Assembly (NCBI GenBank): GCA_963785125.1
Contig: CAWATU010000004.1
Span: 62,001 to 126,000 of the forward strand
DNA from: QHXN01 sp963785125
GTDB taxonomy: Bacteria > Acidobacteriota > Blastocatellia > Pyrinomonadales > Pyrinomonadaceae
DNA: 64,000 nucleotides
Direction of reading: 5' to 3'
Part shown: positions 53,683 to 63,983 of the stretch, in pieces
Position numbering within the stretch: the first letter of the stretch is position 1
Layout of the letters: each line of letters starts with the position of its first letter
Made by a program: the position numbers and the translations under genes
The notes under the pieces: generated by a model
What the model was told of the DNA's origin: nothing
The model's database searches: none
What the model saw: the letters and a program-made list of their open reading frames with translations, nothing else

Positions 53683-54444
53683 ATGATTCTTGAAGCATTC
53701 AGGCTGGACGGCAAGGCGGCGCTCGTGACGGGCGCGTCCGCAGGACTGGGCGCGGCGGTCGCTGTGGCGCTGGCGGAGGCGGGCGCCGACGTGGCCTGTC
53801 ACGGCAACTCGCGCAGCCCCGAGGCGACCTGCGCGAGCGTAGCGCGCGTGGGCCGTCGTGCGCGGCCCGTCGTCGGCGACTTGTCTGACAAAGAGGTGCC
53901 GCGCCGTCTGGTCGAAGAGACTTTGAGCGAGTTCGGGCGGCTCGACATCCTCGTCAACAACGCGGGCATCATCCGGCGCACGCCGGCCGTCGATTACTCG
54001 GAGGAGGACTGGACGGCCGTCATCGAGGTCAACCTCAACGCGGTCTTCCGCCTCTCTCAACTCGCCGGCCGTCACATGGTCGAGCGCGGGTCGGGCAAGA
54101 TTATCAACGTCGCTTCCCTGCTCTCGTTTCAAGGCGGCCTGACCGTCCCCGCCTACGCGGCGTCGAAGGGCGGCGTGGCGCAGTTGACGAAGGCGCTCGC
54201 CAACGAGTGGGCGTCCAAAGGCGTCAACGTCAACGCCATCGCGCCCGGCTACATGCGCACCGACAACACGGCGGCCTTGCAGGCCGACGAGACGCGCAAC
54301 CGGCAGATACTCGAACGCATCCCCGCCGCCCGCTGGGGCGAGCCGAAAGATTTGGCGGGCGCGGCCGTCTTCCTCGCCGCTCCCGCGAGCGACTACATCA
54401 ACGGCCACGTCCTCGTCGTTGACGGAGGCTGGCTGGGCAGATGA
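53683..54444 (+). CDS. kduD: 2-dehydro-3-deoxy-D-gluconate 5-dehydrogenase (SDR)
   Basis: 253 residues from the ATG at 53683, which has GGGGTGG 6 bases upstream and gives the KduD length; the open frame starts at 53635. TGASAGLG cofactor loop (residue 14 on), NNAGIIRR, catalytic Ser in NVASLLSFQGG and YAASKGG (Tyr, Lys), PGYMRTDNTAALQ. KduD works in hexuronate (pectin/alginate/glycan) breakdown; another sugar acid substrate is possible. It leads the plus-strand sugar gene run. Confidence 0.85.
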   Translation: MILEAFRLDGKAALVTGASAGLGAAVAVALAEAGADVACHGNSRSPEATCASVARVGRRARPVVGDLSDKEVPRRLVEETLSEFGRLDILVNNAGIIRRTPAVDYSEEDWTAVIEVNLNAVFRLSQLAGRHMVERGSGKIINVASLLSFQGGLTVPAYAASKGGVAQLTKALANEWASKGVNVNAIAPGYMRTDNTAALQADETRNRQILERIPAARWGEPKDLAGAAVFLAAPASDYINGHVLVVDGGWLGR

Positions 54445-54464
54445 GTGGTTGATGTGTGAAGCGG

Positions 54465-55436
54465 ATGATGACGCAGAAGCTCTTCTTACTTGAGCCGCAG
54501 TACCGCGAGCGCGTGTGGGGCGGGCAGCGTTTGAAGACGGCCGACCCGCCGGTGGGCGAGGCGTGGGTCGCGTTCGAGGAGAGCCGCGTCAGTGAAGGCG
54601 AACACGCGGGACGCACCGTCGCGGAGTTGTCGTCCGAGTACGGCGAACGTCTACTCGGCCGCGGGGTGTTCGAGGCGTATGGGAGCCGTTTCCCTCTGCT
54701 CGTCAAGCTGCTCGACTGCGCCGACTGGCTCTCGGTGCAAGTGCATCCGAACGACGAGCAGGCCGAGCGCCTGGTCGGCCCCGGCGAGTTCGGCAAGACC
54801 GAGGCGTGGCACTTCATCGAGGCCGAGCCGGGCGCGACCATCTACGCAGGGATAAAACCGGGAACGAGCGAAGCAGAACTGGAAGCGGCCATCCGCGACG
54901 GCCGCGTGCTCGAAGTGGCACAACAACTCGAAGTGAGCGCGGGTGAAACGGTCTACATCCCTGCGGGCACTCTGCACGCGCTGGGGCCGGGGCTCCTGCT
55001 CTACGAAGTGCAGCAGTCGAGCGACACGACCTACCGCGTCTACGACTGGGGCCGACCCGCCGCCGCCGGGCGCAAGCTGCACGTCGAGGAGTCGGTCGCC
55101 GTCACAGACCCGCGCAAAGGCGCTTTCGTCCACCCCGCGCCGCTGCTTTCAGGCACGGCCGCCGCCAACGCGCTCGCCTCCCCCTACTTCGACCTCGAAG
55201 TCATAAGCCTCGGCGGCGAAGCGCTCGGCGGAGACACGGAGGGCGAGACTTTTCACCTCCTGACGTTGACCGAAGGGAGCGCCGAACTCTCCTGCGACGG
55301 CGAGGCCATCCGTCTGAACAAGTTCGAGACGGCGCTCGTCGCGGGCGGCGCGGGCGCTTACCAAATGCGCGCGGACGACGGCGGGGCGCGGCTACTGCGC
55401 GCCGCCGTTCCCGCGCGACGCGCAGCGCGAGTCTAA
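54465..55436 (+). CDS. manA: Mannose-6-phosphate isomerase, class I
   Basis: About 323 residues from the ATG at 54465; a GTG at 54456 is possible. Cupin-fold, zinc enzyme linking mannose-6-P and fructose-6-P. Zinc-binding motifs: VQVHPNDEQA, KTEAWHFI and PAGTLHALGPG. FLLEPQYRERVWGGQRL at the N-terminus and YRVYDWGRP are typical. Short type, as in many bacteria. Eleven to twenty bases after kduD, so one operon. Confidence 0.94.
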   Translation: MMTQKLFLLEPQYRERVWGGQRLKTADPPVGEAWVAFEESRVSEGEHAGRTVAELSSEYGERLLGRGVFEAYGSRFPLLVKLLDCADWLSVQVHPNDEQAERLVGPGEFGKTEAWHFIEAEPGATIYAGIKPGTSEAELEAAIRDGRVLEVAQQLEVSAGETVYIPAGTLHALGPGLLLYEVQQSSDTTYRVYDWGRPAAAGRKLHVEESVAVTDPRKGAFVHPAPLLSGTAAANALASPYFDLEVISLGGEALGGDTEGETFHLLTLTEGSAELSCDGEAIRLNKFETALVAGGAGAYQMRADDGGARLLRAAVPARRAARV

Positions 55437-55506
55437 TCCCCTCCATGCCTGTATAATCGTTCCCGCACCCTCTTGCTCTAACATCCCCCAGCCCGGCGTC
55501 GAACGA

Positions 55507-56505
55507 GTGAAGACGATGATTACGACCTTCCAGCAGCACGTTCTGCATGAGCAGAAACGCTTCCCCGGAGCGACGACCGAGTTCTCCTGGCTCGTCTCGG
55601 GCATCACGCTCGCCACGAAGATGATCGAGTCGCAGGTGAGGCGCGCGGGCCTGACCAATATCCTCGGCTCGTACGGCGAGGTCAACGTGCAGGGTGAGGT
55701 GCAGCAGAAGCTCGACGTTTACGCCAACGAGGCGCTCATCCACTGCCTCTCTCTGCGCGAGAGCATCGGCATCATCGCTTCGGAAGAGAACGAGGAGCCG
55801 CTGGTGCTGCGCCACGACTCGCCCGCGGCCAAGTACGCCATCGTCTTCGACCCGCTCGACGGCTCCTCGAACATCGACGTGGCCGTCACCATCGGGACGA
55901 CCTTCGCCATCTTCCGGCGCCCCGAAGGCGACAAGGCCGGAGACCCCTTGCAGTGGGTGCTGCAACCGGGCCGCAAACAGGTCGCCGCCGGCTACGTCGT
56001 CTACGGCTCTTCGACGGTGCTCGTCTACAGCGCGGGCAACGGCGTCCACACCTTCACGCTCGACCCGATGGTCGGCTCCTACATTTTGACGAAAGAGAAC
56101 CTGCGCATCCCCGAGCGCGGCGGCTACTACTCGATCAACGAGTCCTACTGCGACCGCTGGCCCGAGGTCTACGCGAGATACTTGCACCGTTTGAAGTCGG
56201 GCGAGATGGGGACGCGCTACTCCTCGCGCTTCGTCGGCTCGATGGTCGCGGACTTCCACCGGACGCTCCTGCGCGGCGGCGTCTTCATCTACCCGCCGAA
56301 CACTGACCACCCGGAGGGAAAGCTGCGGCTCTTGTACGAGGCCAACCCCGTCGCCTTCCTCGCCGAGCAGGCCGGCGGCTCGGCCAGCGACGGACGGCAG
56401 CCCATACTCGACATCCAGCCGCGCGACGTGCATCAACGCACGCCGCTCGTCGTTGGCGGCAAGGCCGAAATGGAAGAGTTCGAGCGCTGCCTTGCCGAAG
56501 GCTAA
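55507..56505 (+). CDS. fbp: Fructose-1,6-bisphosphatase, class I
   Basis: 332 residues. Releases phosphate from fructose-1,6-bisphosphate in gluconeogenesis. Motifs: IIASEENEEPL (metal Glu), FDPLDGSSNIDVAVTIGT (metal-binding Asp), RYSSRFVGSMVADFHRTLL and EANPVAFLAEQAGGSASDG, all class I. The GTG at 55507 or ATG at 55516 is the start. The leader carries TATAAT at about 55450, so it could have its own promoter. Confidence 0.96.
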   Translation: MKTMITTFQQHVLHEQKRFPGATTEFSWLVSGITLATKMIESQVRRAGLTNILGSYGEVNVQGEVQQKLDVYANEALIHCLSLRESIGIIASEENEEPLVLRHDSPAAKYAIVFDPLDGSSNIDVAVTIGTTFAIFRRPEGDKAGDPLQWVLQPGRKQVAAGYVVYGSSTVLVYSAGNGVHTFTLDPMVGSYILTKENLRIPERGGYYSINESYCDRWPEVYARYLHRLKSGEMGTRYSSRFVGSMVADFHRTLLRGGVFIYPPNTDHPEGKLRLLYEANPVAFLAEQAGGSASDGRQPILDIQPRDVHQRTPLVVGGKAEMEEFERCLAEG

Positions 56506-56553
56506 GGGCCTGAGAAGTTGAAATTCGACATTTCAAAGTTGAATTTTTAAGAG

Positions 56554-57601
<1,048 letters not shown>

Positions 57602-57609
<8 letters not shown>

Positions 57610-58906
57610 GCGCGCCACGCGTGCAATGCTTCTGAAGTCGGCGTTGTGCCTGCTGCTCGCGGCGTCGGGCGCGGCGCGCGCGCAGCAGACGCAGGAGCCG
57701 CCGCCGCCCGAGAAGCCGCCGCGGCTCAAGCGCGAGCACTTCGGGAAGAGCCTCGAACGGCTCAAGTGGGACGCCGAGCAGAAGCGTGCGACCGAGGCGG
57801 CGCGCGCGAAGAAGGGCGCGGCCAGGGACGAAGAGGATGAAGTTATTCGGGTCGAGACTTCGCTCGTCGTCTGCGACGTGCTGGTGCTCGACGCGCAGGG
57901 GCGCGCCATCAAGGGGCTCGGGCGCGAGGACTTTCTCGTCACCGAGGACGGCCGAGCGCAGGAGGTCGGCGCCTTCGCGCTCGGCGACAGCGCGAACGTC
58001 CCGCGCTCCATCGTCCTCATCATCGACTACAGCGGCAGCATGCGGCCCTTCATCGCGAACAGCGTCATCGCCGCCAAGATTCTCGTCGATCAACTCAACC
58101 CGCGCGACCGGATGGCCCTCGTCACCGACGACGTGGAGCTGCTGGTGAACTTCACCGCCGACAAGGAGAAGCTCAGAAAGAAGCTGGACGACCTGAAGCG
58201 GAAGGCGACTTCCGAAGAGTTTAAGCCCGGCAACTACGGCAGGAGCCTACAGTACAGCGCGTTGATGGCGACGCTGCGCGAGCTGTTCGACGAGGAGGAC
58301 ACGCGCCCCATCGTCATCTTCCAGACCGACGGCGATGAGCTGGGCTTCCTCCGCGACGCGTCCGTCCCGGTGTACAAGCCGCTCGGCGTCACGCCCAAGC
58401 AGTTTGAGGCCATGCGCGCCAGGGATGCCCCCAAGCGGCAGCAGTTCAGCATCGCCGACGTGTTCAAGACGGCCGAGCGCTCGCGCGCCACCGTCTACAC
58501 GGTCATCCCCGGCGTCAGACTCATCGGGCTCGAACCCGGCGAGGAGCCCGCGAAGGAGAAGGCGTTGCGTCAGGCTCACGCGGGGACATTAGGCGGGACC
58601 CCCTACACGGACGCCCTGCGCGACCATTACATCGAATACCTGGTCAGGCATTGGCCGCAGCACCAGCTCGCGCTCTACGGCCTGTCGAAGCTGACGGGCG
58701 GCTGGACGAAGTTTCTCGAAGAGCCCTCGCAGGCCGCGGGCATCTACGCCGACATCTTCAAAGACATCGGCAACCGCTACGTCGTCGGCTTCTACCCGAC
58801 GAACAAGGAGCGCGACGGCAAGCGCCGCCGCGTGCAGATAGAGGTGCGCGGCCACCCCGAGTACACGGTCTGGGGGCGCAAATCTTACTACGCGCCGGAA
58901 CCTTGA
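57602..58906 (+). CDS. Secreted VWFA-related Acidobacterial-type protein
   Basis: 434 residues: signal peptide (ALCLLLAASGAARAQ), charged linker, a strand-rich region VRVLVL-type (LVVCDVLVLDAQGRAIKGLG, EDFLVTEDGRAQEV) and a VWA domain with MIDAS DYSGSM (near 138-143), then VIFQTDGDELGF. This arrangement is the VWFA-related domain family expanded in Acidobacteriota. Role unknown; probably a periplasmic or cell-surface binding protein. It overlaps the IMPase gene end by 8 bases. Confidence 0.9.
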
Positions 58907-58920
58907 GGTAAACAAAGGAC

Positions 58921-60396
58921 GTGCAGACCGGCGAACACACGACGCGGGACTCGACCCGCGGAACGGCCGACTCGGAAGAGTTCGTCCGTCTGGTCAGGCG
59001 CGTGAACGCGGGGGAGCCGGCGCACTGGCGCGGGTTCTTCGACGGCGGCGGCGAAGTCTTCGTCACGCGCGCGCCGGGCAGGCTCGACCTGATGGGCGGC
59101 ATCGCCGACTACTCGGGCTCGCTCGTCCTTGAGCTGCCGATAGCCTCGGCGGCGCACGTCGCGCTGCAAGTCAGGCCGGACACGACGCTGATTATCGTCA
59201 GCCTCCCGCCGGTCAGCGAGGGGGAAGAGCGCGGCGCCGCCCTCACGCTTGAAGGGCTGCGCGACGCCGCGGGCGGGCCGCTCGAATACGCTGAGGCCGC
59301 GCGCCGCTTCAAGCAAGCGGGGAACGACTGGGCCGCGTACGTCGGGGGCGCCTTTCTCGTCCTCGCCCGCGAACGCGGGGTCCGCTTCGAGCGGGGCGCG
59401 AACATACTCATCCGCTCCGAGGTGCCGGAGGGCAAGGGCGTCAGCTCCTCGGCCGCGCTCGAAGTGGCGACGATGCAGGCCGTCTGCGCGGCCTACCGCA
59501 TCGACCTCGACCCGAGGGAGTTGGCCTTCCTCTGCCAGAAGGTCGAGAACCTCGTCGCCTGCGCGCCGTGCGGCGTGATGGATCAGATGACCTCGGCCTG
59601 CGGCGAGCAGGACAAGTTACTCGCGCTGCTCTGCCAGCCCGGCGAGTTGCAGGGGACGGTGGCGCTGCCCGCGGAGCTTGAGGTGTGGGGCGTCGATTCG
59701 GGCATCAGGCATTCGGTCGGCGGCGCGGACTACGGCACCGTAAGAACGGCGGCCTTCATGGGCTACCGCATGATCGCGGAGATGGCCGGACTGCGCGTGA
59801 GCGAGGCGGAAGGGCACGGGCACGTCCACATCGAAGACCCGCAGTGGCGCGGCTACCTCGCCAACATCACGCCCGCGGAGTTTGAAGCGCGCTACGCCCC
59901 AAGCCTTCCGGCGCGCATGTCGGGCGCGGAGTTTCTGGACAGGTACCGGGGCATCACGGACTCTGTGACGACGGTCGATCCCGCGCGCTACTACCACGTC
60001 CGGCAGGCGACGCAGCATCCCGTCAAAGAGCACGCGCGCGTTACGCGATTTGCGGAGATACTCGAAAGCCCGAACGCCGTGGAGCGCGCGCATGAGCTGG
60101 GCGAGCTGATGTACAAGTCGCACAAGAGCTACTCGGCCTGCTGCCTCGGCTCGCCGGGCACGGACGAGTTGGTCAGGCTCGTGCGCGAGGCCGGGACGGA
60201 GTCGGGTCTCTACGGCGCGAAGATTACGGGCGGCGGCAGCGGCGGCACCGTCGCCGTCCTCGGCCGCAAGGGCGCGCGCGCGTCGGTCGAGGCGATGGCC
60301 CGCGAGTACGAGCGGCGCACCGGCCACGCCCCGCTCATCATCTCCGGCTCCTCGCCGGGCGCCGCCGCCTTCGGGCATCTCTTGATAAGAGCGTGA
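58921..60396 (+). CDS. GHMP kinase resembling L-arabinokinase/galactokinase
   Basis: 491 residues. The motif APGRLDLMGGIADYSGSLVL resembles the kinase half of plant L-arabinokinase more than classical galactokinase (GRVNLIGEHTDYNGG). The ATP loop is VPEGKGVSSSAALEVATMQA, the C-terminal motif GAKITGGGSGGTVAVL. There is a 40-residue N-terminal addition and a large insertion near 320-370. It probably phosphorylates a sugar at C1; L-arabinose is a guess. GTG start at 58921 with AAAGGAC upstream. The stop codon lies in a heptamer run. Confidence 0.82.
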   Translation: MQTGEHTTRDSTRGTADSEEFVRLVRRVNAGEPAHWRGFFDGGGEVFVTRAPGRLDLMGGIADYSGSLVLELPIASAAHVALQVRPDTTLIIVSLPPVSEGEERGAALTLEGLRDAAGGPLEYAEAARRFKQAGNDWAAYVGGAFLVLARERGVRFERGANILIRSEVPEGKGVSSSAALEVATMQAVCAAYRIDLDPRELAFLCQKVENLVACAPCGVMDQMTSACGEQDKLLALLCQPGELQGTVALPAELEVWGVDSGIRHSVGGADYGTVRTAAFMGYRMIAEMAGLRVSEAEGHGHVHIEDPQWRGYLANITPAEFEARYAPSLPARMSGAEFLDRYRGITDSVTTVDPARYYHVRQATQHPVKEHARVTRFAEILESPNAVERAHELGELMYKSHKSYSACCLGSPGTDELVRLVREAGTESGLYGAKITGGGSGGTVAVLGRKGARASVEAMAREYERRTGHAPLIISGSSPGAAAFGHLLIRA

Positions 60397-60431
60397 ACCG
60401 TGACAAGCCGTGAACCATGAACCGTGACGAG
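60391..60431. repeat. CGTGAAC-type heptamer run overlapping a stop codon
   Basis: Units CGTGAAC, CGTGACA, AACCATG, AACCGTG: the same word family as 5956-6039 and 50136-50212, here without a complementary arm. The TGA of the GHMP kinase gene is part of the first unit. Confidence 0.75.
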
Positions 60432-60446
60432 TAAAAGACAGTTCTT

Positions 60447-60509
60447 ACCACAGAGACACAGCCTGCTGCCTTCAGCTCTCAACAAGCTGTGCCTTTGTGT
60501 CTCCGTGGT
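60447..60509. repeat. Inverted repeat with ACCACAGAGACACA arms
   Basis: Arms 60447-60460 and 60496-60509 match at 13 of 14 positions around a 35-base centre. It lies between the GHMP kinase gene and xylB, 33 bases before the xylB start, so it may be a terminator, attenuator or leader structure. Confidence 0.7.
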
Positions 60510-60541
60510 TAAATGTCCTTCACTCCTGACGACAGAACCTT

Positions 60542-62056
60542 ATGAAGCTACTCGGGATTGACGTTGGGACGGGCGGGAGCCGCGCCCTCCTGGTTGACGA
60601 GAGCGGGCGCGTGGTCGCCTCTGCGACCGTGGAGCACGCGCCGTTCGCCTCGTCGCAGACGGGTTGGGCCGAGCAGGACGCGCGCGACTGGTGGCGCGCG
60701 AGCGAAGAGGCGGTGCGCCAAGTGCTCTCGACGGACGGCGTGCGCGCGGAGGAGGTCGCCTGCGTCGGCCTGACGGGACAGATGCACGGCGCGGTGCTGC
60801 TCGACGAGAGTGACGAGCCCCTTCGTCCGTCAATCATCTGGTGCGACGTGCGCACGCACGAACAGTGTCGCGCGCTCACGGAACTCGTCGGCGCCGAGCG
60901 CCTGATTCGGCTCGTGTCAAACCCTGCGCTCGAAGGCTTCACGCTCCCCAAAATGCTCTGGGTGCGTGAGCGCGAGCCCGAAGTGTGGGGGCGCGTGCGC
61001 TCTGTGCTCCTGCCGAAAGATTATGTGAGGTTGAGACTGACGGGCGAGAAGGCGACCGACGTGGCCGACGCCTCGGGCACGCTCCTCTTCGACGTGAGCC
61101 GGCGCCGTTGGTCGGACGAGATGTTGGAGTTGGTGGGGATAGACCGCAGCCTTCTCCCGCGGGCTTATGAGTCTCAGGAAGTAAGCGGGCGCGTTTCGGC
61201 GGAGGGCGCGAAGGCGACGGGCCTGCGCGAAGGGACGCCGGTCGTCGCGGGCGCGGGCGATCAGGCGGCGGGCGCGGTCGGCATGGGCATCGTCAGACCC
61301 GGCGCGGTGAGCGCGACCATCGGCACTTCGGGCGTCGTCTTCGCCGCGACCGACCGGCCGGCGCTCGACCCGAAGGGCCGCGTCCACACCTTCTGCCACG
61401 CCGTCCCGGAGCGTTGGCACGTCATGGGCGTGACGCAGGGCGCGGGTCTCTCTCTGCGCTGGTTCCGCGACCAGTTCGGCGCGGGCGTCGATGACGGGCG
61501 CGACCCTTACGAGCGTTTGAGTGCGGAAGCGGCCACGGTGCCGCCGGGCGCGGACGGCGTTCTGTGGGCGCCGTACCTGATGGGCGAGCGCACGCCGCAT
61601 CTCGACCCGCACGCGCGCGGCGCGCTCGTGGGGTTGAACGCGAGCCACAGACGCGCGCACATCGTCCGCGCCATCTTTGAAGGCGTCGCGTTCAGCTTGA
61701 GGGACACGTTCACCATCTTCGAGGAGATGGGCGTCCCCGTAGAGTCGATACGGCTCGGCGGCGGCGGCGCGCGTTCAAAGATTTGGCGGCAGATACAGGC
61801 GGACGTGTACGGGCGCGAGGTCGAGTTGGTCGAGGCCGACGAGGGCGCGGCCTACGGCGCGGCGCTGCTCGCGGGCGTTGGCGGCGGCGCCTGGGGCTCG
61901 GTGGACGATGCGTGCGCCGCCGCCGTGCGCGTGCGCGAACGGACGCCGCCCGACGCCGAGAGCGCGCGTGTCATGGACGAGCGTTATAAAATCTTTCAGG
62001 CAATCTACCCGGCGCTGCGGCGCATCGCCGAGGCGTCGGCGTCGGGCCGAGACTAA
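60542..62056 (+). CDS. xylB: Xylulokinase
   Basis: 504 residues, FGGY carbohydrate kinase. LLGIDVGTGGSRALLVD is the phosphate-1 motif, CVGLTGQMHGAVLLDE and PSIIWCDVRTHEQC are typical for xylulokinase, VAGAGDQAAGAVGMGIV is the second FGGY signature area and IRLGGGGARSKIWRQIQADV the adenosine motif. It makes xylulose-5-P. It is followed by xylA after 24 bases, so kinase and isomerase are co-expressed. Confidence 0.95.
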   Translation: MKLLGIDVGTGGSRALLVDESGRVVASATVEHAPFASSQTGWAEQDARDWWRASEEAVRQVLSTDGVRAEEVACVGLTGQMHGAVLLDESDEPLRPSIIWCDVRTHEQCRALTELVGAERLIRLVSNPALEGFTLPKMLWVREREPEVWGRVRSVLLPKDYVRLRLTGEKATDVADASGTLLFDVSRRRWSDEMLELVGIDRSLLPRAYESQEVSGRVSAEGAKATGLREGTPVVAGAGDQAAGAVGMGIVRPGAVSATIGTSGVVFAATDRPALDPKGRVHTFCHAVPERWHVMGVTQGAGLSLRWFRDQFGAGVDDGRDPYERLSAEAATVPPGADGVLWAPYLMGERTPHLDPHARGALVGLNASHRRAHIVRAIFEGVAFSLRDTFTIFEEMGVPVESIRLGGGGARSKIWRQIQADVYGREVELVEADEGAAYGAALLAGVGGGAWGSVDDACAAAVRVRERTPPDAESARVMDERYKIFQAIYPALRRIAEASASGRD

Positions 62057-62080
62057 CAGGGAGAAAGGGAGATTAAGACA

Positions 62081-63247
62081 ATGGCAGAAGACAAATATAC
62101 GCCGCAGCCGGGGCATAAATTCACCTTCGGACTCTGGACGGTCGGCAACCGCGGCCGCGACCCGTTTGGCGACGCCGTCCGCCCGAGCTTGCCGCCGAAC
62201 GACGCGGCGAAGCTCTTAGGTGAAGTGGGCGCGTGGGGGGTCAACTTCCACGACAACGACCTCGTGCCGATTGACGCCACGCCCGCGGAGCGCGACCGCA
62301 TCGTGCGCGAGTTCCGCGCGGCCTGCGAGGAGAACAACCTCGTGGTGCCGATGGCGACCGTCAACCTCTTCTACGAGCCCGTGTTCCGCGACGGCGCGTT
62401 CACGGCCAACGATGCTCGGGTGCGTTCGTACGCCTTGCAGAAGACGATGCGCGCGATGGATTTGGGCGCCGAGTTCGGCGCGAAGATATTCGTGCTGTGG
62501 GGCGGGCGCGAGGGCGTGGAGACCGACGCCTGCCGCCGAGCCGACGAAGGCGTGAAGAGATTGAGGGAGGCGCTGAACTACTTGTGCGAGTACTCCGTCT
62601 CGCAGGGCTACGGCTACCGCTTCGCGCTCGAAGCCAAGCCGAACGAGCCGCGGGCCGACATCTACATGCCGACGACGGGCGCCTACCTCGGATTAATCGC
62701 CACGCTCGACCGCCCGGAGATGGTGGGCGTCAACCCGGAGGTGGCGCACGAGCACATGGCGGGGTTGAACATGACGCACGCCGTCGCACAGGCGTGGGAG
62801 GCCGGCAAGCTCTTCCACATCGACTTGAACGATCAGGTGCCGGGCCGCTACGACCAGGACTTGAGATTTGGGAGCGCGAACCCGAAGGCGGCGTTCTGGC
62901 TGGTGAAGTTTTTGGAGGACGTGGGCTATGACGGCCCCCGAGCGTTCGACGCGCATGCGTATCGCACCGAAGACTACGAGGGCGTCAAAGACTTCGCGCG
63001 CGGTTGTATGCGGACGTATCTCATCCTGAAGGAGAAGGGCGAGCGTTGGAACCGGGACCTGGAGATCAAGGAGATACTCTCGGAGATCGCGGCGGCGGAC
63101 GGCAACGGCGGCGGTGGGAAGTTCGAGAAGGGGCGTAACGAGCAACTGCTCTCTCAAGACGTTGACCGCGCGGAGTTGTCGTCGAAGGGCTTGCGGTACG
63201 AGCGGCTCGACCAGTTGACCATCGACATCCTGCTCGGCGTCCGCTGA
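62081..63247 (+). CDS. xylA: Xylose isomerase, short (class I, actinobacterial-like) type
   Basis: 388 residues, the short class. Opening HKFTFGLWTVGNRGRDPFGD matches Streptomyces-type enzymes. Catalytic His in NFHDNDL, metal ligands in FALEAKPNEPRADIY, NPEVAHEHMAGLN, FHIDLNDQ and FDAHAYRTED. It converts xylose to xylulose. GGGAGA-rich site before the ATG. The C-terminal Gly-rich insert (ADGNGGGGKFEKG) is a local oddity. Confidence 0.97.
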   Translation: MAEDKYTPQPGHKFTFGLWTVGNRGRDPFGDAVRPSLPPNDAAKLLGEVGAWGVNFHDNDLVPIDATPAERDRIVREFRAACEENNLVVPMATVNLFYEPVFRDGAFTANDARVRSYALQKTMRAMDLGAEFGAKIFVLWGGREGVETDACRRADEGVKRLREALNYLCEYSVSQGYGYRFALEAKPNEPRADIYMPTTGAYLGLIATLDRPEMVGVNPEVAHEHMAGLNMTHAVAQAWEAGKLFHIDLNDQVPGRYDQDLRFGSANPKAAFWLVKFLEDVGYDGPRAFDAHAYRTEDYEGVKDFARGCMRTYLILKEKGERWNRDLEIKEILSEIAAADGNGGGGKFEKGRNEQLLSQDVDRAELSSKGLRYERLDQLTIDILLGVR

Positions 63248-63270
63248 AGACATTGGAGGGCCGCGAACGA

Positions 63271-63918
63271 ATGATTCCCAAACTGGACATACTGAGGCGC
63301 ATCACCGAGGCGGGGCTCGTGGCGGTCGTGCGCGCCGAGTCGGGCGAGCAGGCGCGTCGCGTCGCAGATGCGGTGCTCGCGGGCGGTTGCCCCGCCATCG
63401 AGATGACCTTCACCGTGCCCGGCGCGCACCGCGTCATCGAAGAGATGGCCAAAGCCTACCGGCCGTCCGAGCTGATACTCGGCGCCGGCACCGTGCTCGA
63501 CCCCGAGACGGCGCGGATAGCGATTCTCTCGGGCGCCTCTTACGTCGTCTCGCCTTCGCTCAACCCGGAGACGGTACGTCTGTGCAACCGCTATCAAGTC
63601 CCGGTCATGCCGGGCGCGATGACGATACGGGACGTGTTAGAGGCGTTGGAGTTGGGCGCCGACGTGGTGAAACTCTTCCCCGGCGAGGCGTTCGGCCCCG
63701 GCATCATCAAGGCCATCAAGGGGCCTCTGCCGCAGGCGCCTTTGATGCCGACGGGCGGGGTCGATCTGTCGAACGTCGCGGAGTGGATTAAGGCCGGCGC
63801 GGTGGCGGTCGGCGCGGGCGGGAGTTTGACGGGCGGGGCCAAGACCGGCGACTTCGACTCCATTACGAAGACGGCGCGCGCCTTCATCGAGAAGATAAAA
63901 GAGGCGCGCGCGAAGTGA
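63271..63918 (+). CDS. eda: 2-dehydro-3-deoxyphosphogluconate aldolase (KDPG/KHG aldolase)
   Basis: 215 residues from the ATG at 63271 with GGAGGG upstream (the open frame begins at a TTG within that site). Class I aldolase: Glu in AIEMTFTVPGA, LILGAGTVLDPE, and the Schiff-base lysine in DVVKLFPGEAFGP. It splits KDPG to pyruvate and glyceraldehyde-3-P. With kduD upstream it suggests hexuronate use; a KDG kinase is not seen here. A strong terminator follows. Confidence 0.95.
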   Translation: MIPKLDILRRITEAGLVAVVRAESGEQARRVADAVLAGGCPAIEMTFTVPGAHRVIEEMAKAYRPSELILGAGTVLDPETARIAILSGASYVVSPSLNPETVRLCNRYQVPVMPGAMTIRDVLEALELGADVVKLFPGEAFGPGIIKAIKGPLPQAPLMPTGGVDLSNVAEWIKAGAVAVGAGGSLTGGAKTGDFDSITKTARAFIEKIKEARAK

Positions 63919-63951
63919 GAGCGCCGGACTGCATGACGTGCAGAAACAAAG

Positions 63952-63983
63952 AGGCGGGGCCTGAATCACTTCAGGCCCCGCCT
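63952..63983 (+). terminator. Intrinsic terminator of the sugar operon
   Basis: AGGCGGGGCCTGAA (63952-63965) and TTCAGGCCCCGCCT (63970-63983) pair perfectly around TCAC, 34 bases after eda. AAACAAAG precedes it and GTTAGCTTCTG follows, a weak U-tract. Confidence 0.88.
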
